A stretch of 64,000 bases of DNA, taken from positions 682,001 through 746,000 of the forward strand of contig OY759675.1 in the NCBI GenBank assembly GCA_963662515.1, written 5' to 3'. Each line of letters opens with the position of its first letter. Positions within the stretch are counted from its first letter, which is position 1. This document shows, piece by piece, positions 9,651-18,900 of this stretch. The notes under the pieces were generated by a model. The model saw nothing but the letters and a program-made list of their open reading frames with translations. It did not search any database and was not told where the DNA came from. The DNA is from JAFGDI01 sp963662515. GTDB lineage: Bacteria > Planctomycetota > Phycisphaerae > Sedimentisphaerales > SM23-30. Position numbers and translations under genes: made by a program.

Positions 9651-9736
9651 AGCTCTCAAGCAAGACATAAAACTCAGGCAGGACTGTCATTTGTCCCAGG
9701 TGAGTTATTGTTTTTTATGGCTTGAAAGTCATAGCT
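9651..9736 (+). ncRNA. Structured 5' leader candidate
   Basis: Nested complementary segments could fold into one long imperfect stem. AGCT pairs with AGCT at the ends, TCAAGC with GCTTGA, CATAAAA with TTTTATG, ACTCA with TGAGT, and GGAC with GTCC around the loop. A second hairpin (GCCGG-ACAAGCA-CCGGC) follows just before GGAGGA and the start codon. This matches no riboswitch class known to the annotator. It could be a regulatory leader or an unrelated small RNA. Confidence 0.4.
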
Positions 9737-9829
9737 GGCAATAGTGGGCATACCTGATGCAGGCCTGTAGTTAACCTAAGCATATATTCTGCTATGCCGG
9801 ACAAGCACCGGCACGGAGGACCATAAAAA

Positions 9830-11026
9830 ATGGCCAAAATGTTCTACTCCATAGAAGAAGTACAAGAAAAGCTCGGCTGTACTGGCGATAAAATAAAAGA
9901 GTTTGTCAAAGAAGGTATGTTGCGTGAGTTCCGTGACGGCATGAAAGTGTTGTTCAAGGTTGACGAAGTTGACTCTCTGGCATCATCATCAGCTCTGGCA
10001 TCGTCCGATTCAGGGGTTTTGCCGCTTAGCGATGAAAACAGTTTAGATGATATGCCATTGGATCTTGATGGCAGTTCAATAGGTCTGGCACCTTCAGCCA
10101 GTAGTGCGGGTGAGGCTTTCTCTGACGATAGTGCCATTGAAGATTCGCCCCTTGCTCTCAGTTCGAATGACGACATGCTGGCTGGTCTTGATGATGACAA
10201 TATGTTGGCTGGCAGTTCGATTGGCCTGGCCTCTTCAGGCAGTGGTTATGGTCTGAAAGATACCAATGATGATTCGGTTGGTCTGGCTGATCAGATAGAT
10301 ATGGAAGATGCGCCGCTTTCCAATGATAAAGATGATACGGTAGTGACCAGTCATGGCATAGACGCCCTGGAAGATACCGAGATGGATATGGATGTTGACC
10401 CGCTGGCACAGACCAAAATATCTTCTCCGTTCGCTATTGAAGATGATGAGATATCGATAGACCCAAGCAGCAGTGGCAGCGGCTTGCTCGATCTCTCGCG
10501 TGAAGCGGATGATACCAGTCTTGGGGCAGACATACTTAAAGATATTTATTCTTCAGATGATCTGGGCGAGGCAGATGATGCACCTGTCTTGCAGTCAGCA
10601 GCAGATGAAGATGAGCCGGAAGAAGTAAGCAGTGTCAGCAGTTATGAAGAGCCTGTTTCTGCTGTTTCTGATAGTGTTGCAGCTCCCGTTATGGTGATGC
10701 GCGGCCCTCAGATATACGACCCGACCAGTGGTGTTTTTGGCTTTATGCTGGTTGTAGCCTTTCTTATGCTTTTCTATTTTGTTATAAATGCCTCCGTTTA
10801 TGTTACTGGTATTCAGCCATCATATCTGAAGGCAGTTAATGACAATATGCTCTATGTTTCTATAGGGGCAGGAGCTGTTGTTGTGCTTATCGCTTTGTAT
10901 GGCTTTTTCCTGGCTGGTAACAGCGTGAACAGGCCAGCAGGAGTGAAAAAGGAAAAGGCTGAAAAGAAGCCAGCCAAAGCCAAAGAAAGCAAGGTAAAGG
11001 CCAAGAAGGTTAAGAAGAAAAAATAA
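9830..11026 (+). CDS. HTH-domain protein with acidic linker, two membrane helices and Lys-rich tail
   Basis: A 398-residue protein. Residues 1-50 look like a MerR/excisionase-type winged helix (MFYSIEEVQEKLGCTGDKIKEFVKEGMLREF). A long Ser/Asp/Glu-rich disordered linker follows (about 55-285), with recurring SSIGLA and DDDNMLAG phrases. Then come two membrane helices at about 299-320 and 335-358, and a C-terminal tail of about 30 residues made almost only of Lys, Ala, Glu and Pro. Ribosome binding site GGAGGA precedes the ATG. Function is unknown: the HTH could bind DNA at the membrane or act as a protein-interaction domain. The next gene is an OmpA-like lipoprotein, 80 bp away. Confidence 0.75.
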   Translation: MAKMFYSIEEVQEKLGCTGDKIKEFVKEGMLREFRDGMKVLFKVDEVDSLASSSALASSDSGVLPLSDENSLDDMPLDLDGSSIGLAPSASSAGEAFSDDSAIEDSPLALSSNDDMLAGLDDDNMLAGSSIGLASSGSGYGLKDTNDDSVGLADQIDMEDAPLSNDKDDTVVTSHGIDALEDTEMDMDVDPLAQTKISSPFAIEDDEISIDPSSSGSGLLDLSREADDTSLGADILKDIYSSDDLGEADDAPVLQSAADEDEPEEVSSVSSYEEPVSAVSDSVAAPVMVMRGPQIYDPTSGVFGFMLVVAFLMLFYFVINASVYVTGIQPSYLKAVNDNMLYVSIGAGAVVVLIALYGFFLAGNSVNRPAGVKKEKAEKKPAKAKESKVKAKKVKKKK

Positions 11027-11105
11027 GTCATAGTTAAGCTTAGATTTGCAAAAAAACCGAATTTTATTCGGTAAAGATATAAAACCTCACGAAAGGATTA
11101 TTACG

Positions 11106-12029
11106 ATGAAATTCAGAGCCTTAATGTCGATAACCGCTGGTCTGCTGACCATAGCCACTTTGAGTGGTTGTATCTCTCGGAATGAATATGAAGATTGTGC
11201 CCGTCGCAATGATGTTCTTAAAGAGCGAATTAATACTCTGGAATCAGAGCAGGATATCTGGCGTAGAAATGTTGAAAAATGTCAGTCGGAAAATGATGTG
11301 CTTCGTACTCTGGCTGATGCTAACCAGAAGAAGGTTAATTTGCTGTTAGGCCAGAATGCGGATCAGCAAAAGACAATTAACGATCTGGCTAATATGGTTG
11401 GTCAGAACGCATTGCCAGTGAGTTTGTCAACCGCATTGTCTGCCTGGGCTGATGGTTCAGATATGGTTGACTTTGACGAAAAGACCGGCATGGTAAAACT
11501 CAAGAGCGATCTGACCTTTGATAAGGGTGAAGATTCTGTTCAGGCGGCCGCTCGCGAAGCCCTGATGAACTTCAGCAAGATCGTTAATAGTCAGGATGCT
11601 CAGGCATTTGATATTGCTATTGTTGGTCATACTGATGATATCGCTATTTTGAAGCCGGAAACTCGGGTGAAGCATCCGACTAACTGGCATCTGTCGGCTC
11701 ATCGTGCGATCTCTGTAGAGAAGATCCTGGCTTCTGGTGGTGTAAGTGAAAAGCGTATGGTAGTTGCAGGTTTTGGTGAACATCGTCCTGTAGCCCCTAA
11801 CGCCCCGGGTAATCGTGGTAATGAAAAGAACCGCAGAGTTGAGATCTATATTATGCCTGCCAAGAGCATATTTGTATCTCCTAACCATATTGAGTCTGAG
11901 CCTGCTCCTGCTGTTATGCCTGTAGCTGATAATAAAGCTGCCGGTCAGGCTGTTGCAGAGAGTGTTAAGTCGGCCAGTGACCGTGCTGAAGAAGCAGCCA
12001 AGGCTATTGATGCAGCAAATGCTCAGTAA
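11106..12029 (+). CDS. OmpA-family lipoprotein
   Basis: A 307-residue envelope protein. The signal peptide ends in the lipobox LSGC with Cys at residue 22. A coiled-coil segment follows (about 25-100; RRNDVLKERINTLESEQDIW). The OmpA/Pal-type peptidoglycan-binding domain covers about 145-260 (AIVGHTDDI, LSAHRAISVEKILASGGVS, GFGEHRPVAPN, NRGNEKNRRVEIYI). The tail is rich in Ala, Glu and Lys. The ATG at 11106 with AAAGGA upstream gives a proper signal peptide, so it is chosen over the longer open frame. Its likely role is anchoring the outer membrane to the cell wall. Confidence 0.88.
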   Translation: MKFRALMSITAGLLTIATLSGCISRNEYEDCARRNDVLKERINTLESEQDIWRRNVEKCQSENDVLRTLADANQKKVNLLLGQNADQQKTINDLANMVGQNALPVSLSTALSAWADGSDMVDFDEKTGMVKLKSDLTFDKGEDSVQAAAREALMNFSKIVNSQDAQAFDIAIVGHTDDIAILKPETRVKHPTNWHLSAHRAISVEKILASGGVSEKRMVVAGFGEHRPVAPNAPGNRGNEKNRRVEIYIMPAKSIFVSPNHIESEPAPAVMPVADNKAAGQAVAESVKSASDRAEEAAKAIDAANAQ

Positions 12030-12064
12030 GCAGAGGTTACAGGTAATTTATAATTAGAATAGAC

Positions 12065-12092
12065 AAAAGGCAGGAGTAATATCCTGCCTTTT
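12065..12092 (+). terminator. Rho-independent terminator
   Basis: AAAAGGCAGGA and TCCTGCCTTTT form an 11-bp perfect stem with a 6-nt loop, 36 bp after the OmpA-like gene. It ends in T residues. Confidence 0.8.
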
Positions 12093-12115
12093 GCTTTAAA
12101 GTGCGGGTAGTTTAA

Positions 12116-13699
12116 ATGAGTGGCTTAAGTTCCGGTTCTGTTAAAATTATTGTAAGTATATTGCTGTTGTGGTTTGTGTTATATATACCATCGCTGGGTT
12201 CCCCTGAGCTCAAGGGAGAAGAGGGACGCAGGGCGATGCCGGGCATTCAGATGTTACAGACTGGCAATTGGCTGATCCCGCATGTTGGCGGTGAGCCATA
12301 TTTTAACAAGCCCCCCATGATAAACTGGCTGGTAGCAATGTCGGTAAAGCTATGCGGCAGTGTATCTGAATTTTCGGTTCGTCTGCCCGCTGCATTATTG
12401 GTATTGGTATTAGTGTTGGTACTGATCTTTACGCCCACATCATTGCCGTTACCATTAAGATTTCTGGCTGCAATACTATTTATAAGTTGTTTTACAACTA
12501 TAGAAAAAGGGCGGGTAATAGAGATAGAAGGTCTTTTACTGTCACTGACTGGTGTGGCCTGTGTATGGTGGTTATTTAGCGTAATTGACAGCCGGTCACC
12601 GCTTGTGTCATTTTCAGTGCCTGCGTTAGCAATGTCAGTAGCGTTGTTGATGAAAGGGCCAGTAGCCTATTTGCCTTTTTATTGTCTGCTTTTAGGTGTA
12701 TATATTCATACCAAAGACAGAAAATATATTATCTCATGGTCACATTTGTTCTTTTTGTTTTTTTCTTTTGTAGCTCTATTTAGCTGGTATCTGGCTGTAG
12801 AAAATAGCGGCATGGCCGATAAACTGGCCCAGGCGGCAAAACAACAGATGGGCGGCAGAGTTATGCCCGACGATGTAAATTGGGGTAAATGGTTTGAGAC
12901 AGCAATATTGTCTCCCAAGATATTTCTGCCCTGGCTTTTGCTCATACCTTGCTGCTGGCAGAAGAAATATATTACTAACATTCCCATTGAACAATTGAAG
13001 TATTATTATGGGCTTCGGACAGCTTTGGTATTAGCTCTTATTGTTCATAATTCCTTTCCAGGCACAATGACCAGATATTCTATGCCGACAGTTCCTCTGG
13101 CTATGCTGCTTTTAGCGTGGGCTATATATTATAATGAAGCCTTAGAGCCTGCTGACAAACACTGGAGTCGTTTACTTACTCTCTTTCTTTATGCCAGTAT
13201 GGTGGCCGTGATAGCAGTAGTAATTATGTATGGCTATAATTTTATATCTATGACTACTCTGGTTTTTGTAATTATATTATCGATTGCAATGTTAAGGGGT
13301 AAGCTGTTCAGACAAACAAAAACCGAATTGGTTTATTTGACGGCTATATTGATTGCTATGTGGGTTAATATTTATACTTCGGCAAGTACGCTTATCGACC
13401 TCGACCCTTATAGTCGTCGTGAAACCGCTGATGCAATAGAAAATGTCGTACCTGCTGATAAGCAGCTATATATCTGTAATCCAGGTTATCAGCCATTTAT
13501 GTTTTATCTTGATAGAAAAAAGTATCTGTATATTGCACCAGATGCCATAATTGCAGAGCAGCCAGAATATCTTCTTGTTCGTGAAAGTGATTATCGATCG
13601 CTTGATCTGGAGGGGCAGTCAGGCTCGCCATCTTATATAGTTGTTTTTGATTTTATCTATCGAGAAAATGGCCGATTTCTGTTACTCAGAAGCAACTGA
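12116..13699 (+). CDS. GT39/ArnT-like membrane glycosyltransferase
   Basis: A 527-residue polytopic membrane protein of the PMT/ArnT (GT39/GT83) type. It would transfer a sugar from a polyprenyl-phosphate donor to lipid A, another glycan or protein on the periplasmic side. The first periplasmic loop carries the family signature (ELKGEEGRRAMPGIQML, then NWLIPHVGGEPYFNKPPM), with the acidic residues expected at the active site. About ten to twelve hydrophobic helices follow, and a short soluble C-terminus. The gene overlaps the 3' end of the convergent LAB_N gene by 18 bp. Together with that gene and the GT2 gene it resembles an arn-like lipid modification set. Confidence 0.8.
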   Translation: MSGLSSGSVKIIVSILLLWFVLYIPSLGSPELKGEEGRRAMPGIQMLQTGNWLIPHVGGEPYFNKPPMINWLVAMSVKLCGSVSEFSVRLPAALLVLVLVLVLIFTPTSLPLPLRFLAAILFISCFTTIEKGRVIEIEGLLLSLTGVACVWWLFSVIDSRSPLVSFSVPALAMSVALLMKGPVAYLPFYCLLLGVYIHTKDRKYIISWSHLFFLFFSFVALFSWYLAVENSGMADKLAQAAKQQMGGRVMPDDVNWGKWFETAILSPKIFLPWLLLIPCCWQKKYITNIPIEQLKYYYGLRTALVLALIVHNSFPGTMTRYSMPTVPLAMLLLAWAIYYNEALEPADKHWSRLLTLFLYASMVAVIAVVIMYGYNFISMTTLVFVIILSIAMLRGKLFRQTKTELVYLTAILIAMWVNIYTSASTLIDLDPYSRRETADAIENVVPADKQLYICNPGYQPFMFYLDRKKYLYIAPDAIIAEQPEYLLVRESDYRSLDLEGQSGSPSYIVVFDFIYRENGRFLLLRSN

Positions 13700-13993
13700 A
13701 CCGTTATTACGGCTGTTTTTAGATATGAGCATAAGGTTGCGTATATAGACTATGTTATTGAACAGATGTCCCAGTATAAATATAGGGTCTTTTCTGCCTA
13801 CTGAATAGATGAGCAGGCCGGTACTGCCTATCATACTGAGATACCAAAATGCTACTGGTACTACGCTTTGTTTTTTAACTTCAGAGACCAGCCATTGAAC
13901 CAGAAATCTCAGAAAAAAACAGGTCTGAGCAACGGCCCCCAAAATAAGCCAGGCATCGCATTTGGTTAACATTTCTTTCAGATATTGTTCCAT
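13682..13993 (-). CDS. Lipid A biosynthesis N-terminal (LAB_N) domain protein
   Basis: A 103-residue membrane protein matching the LAB_N domain (DAWLILGAVAQTCFFLRFLVQWLVSE, then VPVAFWYLSMIGSTGLLIYS, then DPIFILGHLFNNIVYIRNL). The domain is found alone or fused to lipid A disaccharide synthase and may act in lipid flipping or small-molecule transport. ATG 13993 is chosen. A GTG at 14008 is possible but lacks a ribosome binding site. The gene follows the GT2 gene by less than 20 bp, so the two are probably co-transcribed. Confidence 0.82.
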   Translation of the reverse strand: MEQYLKEMLTKCDAWLILGAVAQTCFFLRFLVQWLVSEVKKQSVVPVAFWYLSMIGSTGLLIYSVGRKDPIFILGHLFNNIVYIRNLMLISKNSRNNGSVASE

Positions 13994-14011
13994 TATTGTG
14001 ACTTTCACTGT

Positions 14012-14785
14012 TTATTCTGATTCAGTTGCTATACAGACTTCATGGGCGTCGTAAGTGAAATTTCTGCTTTGCATCCACCTGATAGCAAAACAGTCGCGAA
14101 ATGCTTTGAATATTCTGTTCCATAGCCCATATTTTGCCAGTCCGGCAGTTCTTCGCCGATGATTTACCGGTATTTCTCTAACCGTATAGCCCTGCATTTT
14201 AACCAAAGTTGGCAAAAAACGGTGCATGCCGGTGAATAATTTAATATTATCCATACATTCGCGTCTGAACACTTTCAGTCCGCAGGCAGAATCATGAATA
14301 TTCTCATGAGTCAGCCAGTTTCTGACACTATTGGCAATCCTGGTAGAGATAAGCCTGATCCATGGGTCGTTGCGATCTTTACGCCAGCCATTGACCATAT
14401 CGCACTGGCCAGCAATGAGGAGTTCGAGCATTCTGGGTATTTCTGCCGGGTCATTTTGCAGGTCTGCGTCCAGCATTGCTATATATTTACCATGAGAGTG
14501 TCTGATGGCGGCATCAAGAGCTGCTGTCTGTCCGGTCCTTTTGGCTAAGTCTATTATTCTTAAGTTTTTATGTGATTTTTGTATCTCTTTTAATTCTGCC
14601 AGTGTATTGTCAGTTGAGCAGTCATTGGTTATTACGATCTCAAATTTGCCATTCAGGGCATTACAAGCCTTTTCTATTTCAATAACAAGTGACTTAACAT
14701 TACCCTGCTCGTTATAAGCCGGAGATACTATTGACAGTAGTAGTTCTTTTGTGTCTTTCATAAAAGCGATATACTCATTAAGCAT
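14012..14785 (-). CDS. GT2 family glycosyltransferase (DPM1/ArnC-like)
   Basis: A 257-residue cytoplasmic GT-A glycosyltransferase. Typical motifs are LSIVSPAYNEQGNV (nucleotide site), FEIVITNDCSTDNT, AALDAAIRHSHGKYIAMLDADLQNDP (the DAD metal-binding motif) and VNGWRKDRNDP. This arrangement is that of dolichol/undecaprenyl-phosphate sugar transferases, which load the lipid carrier used by the GT39-like enzyme. It lacks the C-terminal membrane helices of ArnC. ATG 14785 is preferred for its GGAT upstream; TTG 14806 and ATG 14761 are alternatives. Confidence 0.85.
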   Translation of the reverse strand: MLNEYIAFMKDTKELLLSIVSPAYNEQGNVKSLVIEIEKACNALNGKFEIVITNDCSTDNTLAELKEIQKSHKNLRIIDLAKRTGQTAALDAAIRHSHGKYIAMLDADLQNDPAEIPRMLELLIAGQCDMVNGWRKDRNDPWIRLISTRIANSVRNWLTHENIHDSACGLKVFRRECMDNIKLFTGMHRFLPTLVKMQGYTVREIPVNHRRRTAGLAKYGLWNRIFKAFRDCFAIRWMQSRNFTYDAHEVCIATESE

Positions 14786-14961
14786 AATTATTATCCGATA
14801 ATTCAAAGGTGTATTCTATTAACTCAGAATGCAATATCAAATAATATTTTTGATATTATTATTTCTTTAGAAAGATAAATAGCCAAATGTTAATAATTTT
14901 AGAAATATGGCCGATATCTGTAGTTGTGTGTAACAATAAAAAAAATATAACAATTAGCTAT

Positions 14962-15909
14962 ATGATATTGCTGACCCTGACTTTAGCGGCTTTGAGCTGT
15001 TTTGGTCAGATCAAGTACCGTCGGGCGATTGATGACCCGTTGGGTCAGCAGAGAAGTTTCGTTTATGATATTTTTGGTGAGTTTGTTATTCGCGGCCCCA
15101 AGATACATCAGCCCAGTTTGAGAAAAATATTAAATACCGGCATTAAAAAGATTACCGGTATAAACAATTCGGCCCAGGCCTGGCAGTCTATACTGCACAA
15201 AGATGATATTATTGGTATTAAGTTTTGTCCGGAGGGCGGTCGTCAGTTGGCGACCAATACCGAGGTTTGTGCTGTTTTGCTTCGCATACTCTATTCACTC
15301 GACTTTAAGCCAGAGCAGATAATGGTTATTGGCCTGGAGAAGATGCCAGAGGAGGCTCAGGGGACAATTCCCTGGAAATATGGCTGGCAGTCAGAGCCGG
15401 TATATCTGGGCTCTGAGAAAGAGTATCTGGCTACCTGGCTGTCGGAGGTTACAGCTATAATTCATATACCTTCAGCTATGGATGACAATATAACGGGCAT
15501 ACGCGGTGCCATTGCCGATATGGCGTTTTCCGCGGTAAAACACCCCGGTAAATATTATATGTCTCATGGTGACCCTTTTGTCGCAGAGATATATCAATTG
15601 CCTGAAATCCGCGGGAAAATACGCTTGACGATCGTAAATAATTTGCGATCATTATTTTATGGCGGGCCTGATGTTAAGCAGCAATTCGTGAGTGAAAATG
15701 GCACTTTATTATTCAGTAATGACCCGGTATCATTGGACAGAATTATTGTTGAGTTGCTTTCTCGTCAGCGTAAGGAAAATGATCTGCCTGCAGATACGCC
15801 AGTGTTTTTAGAGGCTCAGCACCTTATCACAGCTGAAGCTCTTGACCTGGGTTATCAAGACTTAAATATGATCGAGTATCGCTGGCTCAATCATGACAAA
15901 GATGAATAA
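14962..15909 (+). CDS. DUF362-like protein
   Basis: A 315-residue protein with an N-terminal hydrophobic segment (ILLTLTLAALSCFGQ) that may be a signal or anchor. The body resembles DUF362 family proteins (DIIGIKFCPEGG, AIIHIPSAMDDNITGIRGAIADMAFSAVKHPGKYY, DPVSLDRIIVELL). Some relatives bind iron-sulfur clusters, but no CxxCxxC cluster is visible here. ATG 14962 is chosen because the signal-like segment starts there, although the frame is open to 14887 and no ribosome binding site is clear. It lies 60 bp before mfd. Its function is unknown. Confidence 0.6.
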   Translation: MILLTLTLAALSCFGQIKYRRAIDDPLGQQRSFVYDIFGEFVIRGPKIHQPSLRKILNTGIKKITGINNSAQAWQSILHKDDIIGIKFCPEGGRQLATNTEVCAVLLRILYSLDFKPEQIMVIGLEKMPEEAQGTIPWKYGWQSEPVYLGSEKEYLATWLSEVTAIIHIPSAMDDNITGIRGAIADMAFSAVKHPGKYYMSHGDPFVAEIYQLPEIRGKIRLTIVNNLRSLFYGGPDVKQQFVSENGTLLFSNDPVSLDRIIVELLSRQRKENDLPADTPVFLEAQHLITAEALDLGYQDLNMIEYRWLNHDKDE

Positions 15910-15969
15910 AGTAATGCCGATGGAGAAAAAAGGGTTGGAATTTATACCTTTTGCATCGAATAATAAGTG

Positions 15970-18900
15970 ATGAGAACAAATAACTACGCTGCTGTGCTGC
16001 GTGAGACAATTAGTTGTGATCCTGGTCTGCCGTTAGGGGCTATGTTGAGGTATATGTCAGGCCCGGGAAAATGCAGGTCGGCCGAGCTGTATGGTTCATG
16101 GGGTAGTTTTGGGCGATTGGCCGCTGCGGCTGTGTATTCGGCAACGGCCAGACCGATTTTGTATCTGACAGGTCACATTGATATGGCCGATAAGGCTCAG
16201 GACGATCTTGAGACATTCAGCGGTCAATCGGTAGATATGCTCCCGGCATCAGAACTGGCGGCCGGTCCGATAAATCCGGTAGGTGAGATAGCTGGTGAAC
16301 GGCTGAAATTATGGCGAAAATTAGTGGGTTACAGAGGTAATAGCCCATTGTTGGTTTCTGCCTCGATAGCTGCGGTTTTGCAGCCGGCACCGACGCCTTC
16401 AGATTTGAAAAAAAAGTCCGTTACCATATCAATAGATGACCCTCTGTCAGTGTCAATGGACAAGTTGATAGATTGGCTGGTTGAGGCCGGGTATCAGCAT
16501 TGCGAAGATATAGAAACACTGGGTGATTTTGCCTGTCGCGGTGGTATAGTAGATGTTTTCCCTCCTGGTAATGAAATGCCTGTTCGTATCGAATATTTTG
16601 GAGATGAAGTAGAGTCGGTCCGCTATTTTGATATGGATACGCGTCGGTCGGTACAGAAGATAGATATGATAACCCTGCCCGATTGTCGCTGTGATGATAA
16701 TATAACAGAGCAGGCAACTATAATGGATTATATGCCTGATAACACTATCGTGGTTATAGAAGAGGTGACAGAGCTTATCGAGTTCGCCCGTATTTTTCGA
16801 GATCGTGCCTGGCAGCCAGATTCGCTCTGGACTGTCGATGAGTTAATGAAAAAGGCCCGCAACTTCGATCAGGTCTATATTAACCGTTTCGCCCATGATC
16901 TTTGCGAGCAGTCGTATAATGTTAATGCTCGCAGTATTCATGATTATCATGGTCGCGGTCTTGATGCTATAGATGATCTGACCGATGAGGCCCGATTGCA
17001 GAACAAGAAAGTGTTTATTCTCTGTGATAATCCGGCTCAGCAGTTGCGAATGAAAGAGAATATAGAGTGTAATCGGGAAAGTACCGATCCTGAAACCGGG
17101 CAGAAGCATATTCATAAAGGCATAGAGTTGCCAGAAAATCTATCTCTGGCTATTGGCGTGCTGGCCGAGGGATTTTCCCTGCCGGAGCATGATATTGTTG
17201 TTGCAGGTCATCATGAACTATTTGGCGTGCGGCAGGTGAGGCGAAAAATTAATGCCTTGCGTCAGACTCAGGCGATAGAGTCATTTAACGACCTGGTAGA
17301 AGGGGAGCTGATAGTTCATTTTGCTCATGGCATAGGTAAATATCGCGGCATGAAGCTCATGACTAAAAATGGTCGTGAAGAAGAATTCCTGGCACTTGAG
17401 TTCGCCGATCAGATGGTCATACATCTGCCCGCCGGTAAGATCGACCTGGTACATAAATATGTTGCCAGCGGCAGCAAAGAGGCCAGACTCTCAAAGATAG
17501 GTGGTCGCACCTGGCAGAACCAGAAAGATAAGGTTAGTAAAGCAGTAGAAGATATGGCAGCTGGCCTGATCGATCTGCAGGCCTATCGCAATATTATGCC
17601 GGGCATTCGCTATCCGCAAGATGATCACTGGCAGAAAGAATTTGAGGCCGCTTTTCCGTATCAGCCGACCGAGGATCAGGTCAAGATAAGTGCCGAGATA
17701 AAAGCTGATATGCAAAAGCCGCGGCCTATGGACCGGTTACTCTGTGGTGATGTGGGTTATGGCAAAACCGAACTGGCGATTCGGGCTGCGTTCAAGGCGG
17801 CAACTTTTGGCAAGCAGGTAGCGGTTTTAGTGCCGACAACTATTCTGGCCGACCAGCATTACCGTTCGTTCAAAGAGCGAATGAGTGATTTTCCTGTTTC
17901 GATAGAGTGTATCAGTCGTTTTCGTACCGGCAATGAGGTAAAACGCATTTTGAATGCAGCTGCTGAAGGGCGGCTGGACATACTTATAGGAACGCACCGC
18001 ATACTCAGTGATGATGTAAAGTTCAAGGACCTTGGCCTGGTCATAATAGATGAAGAGCAGCGTTTTGGAGTGGCTCATAAAGAAAAGCTTAAATCTATTC
18101 GCAAGACAGTAGATATACTGACGATGACTGCTACGCCCTTGCCTCGTACTATGCACTCAACCTTGCTCGGTATTCGCGATATATCCAGTCTGACCACACC
18201 TCCGCTCGATCGCCGCAGTATTTCTACTGCGGTTATTCCGCCCAGTGATAAACTGGTGACTGAGGCGATCATGCGTGAGCTGAGCCGGGAAGGGCAGGTA
18301 TTTTTTTTGCATAACAGGGTGCAGTCGATAGCTTCTTTTGCAGCTCATGTCAAATGTCTTGTGCCTCAGGCCAGAGTTATTTTCGCTCACGGTCAGATGC
18401 CAAAATCAGAGCTGGAAAAGAAGATAACGGATTTTATCGACTATAAAGCAGATGTACTGGTCAGTACTACAATTATCGAATCGGGTATAGATATACCAAG
18501 AGCTAATACTATAATCATTGACGAGGCAGACCGGTTTGGCCTGGCTGAATTGCATCAGTTACGCGGCCGGGTAGGTCGTTATAAGCACAAGGCTTATGCT
18601 TATATGCTTTTGCCGCGTAAACGCAAACTTAATCCGATCGCAGTTAAGCGGCTCAAGGCTATAGAAGAATATTCATCACTGGGCAGCGGTTTTCGTATTG
18701 CCATGCGTGATCTGGAGATTCGTGGTGCTGGCAATATTCTGGGTTTTGAGCAGAGTGGTCATATAGATTCTGTTGGCTATGAATTGTATTGTCGCCTTCT
18801 GGCCTCGGCGATCCGCAAGCTCAAAGGAGAGCCAGAGCCGGTTATTGCCAATACTCTCATGGAAATTAATATCAGTAATAATATACCACGCAGTTACATT

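Larger units (their letters stand above)
9424..9829. other. Long intergenic region, 406 bp, mostly leader of the HTH gene
   Basis: No coding frame is supported. The first 150 bp are unremarkable. The rest holds a good promoter (9572-9600) and a structured leader with nested inverted repeats (9651-9736), ending in a small GCCGG/CCGGC hairpin just before the ribosome binding site of the gene at 9830. Confidence 0.6.
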
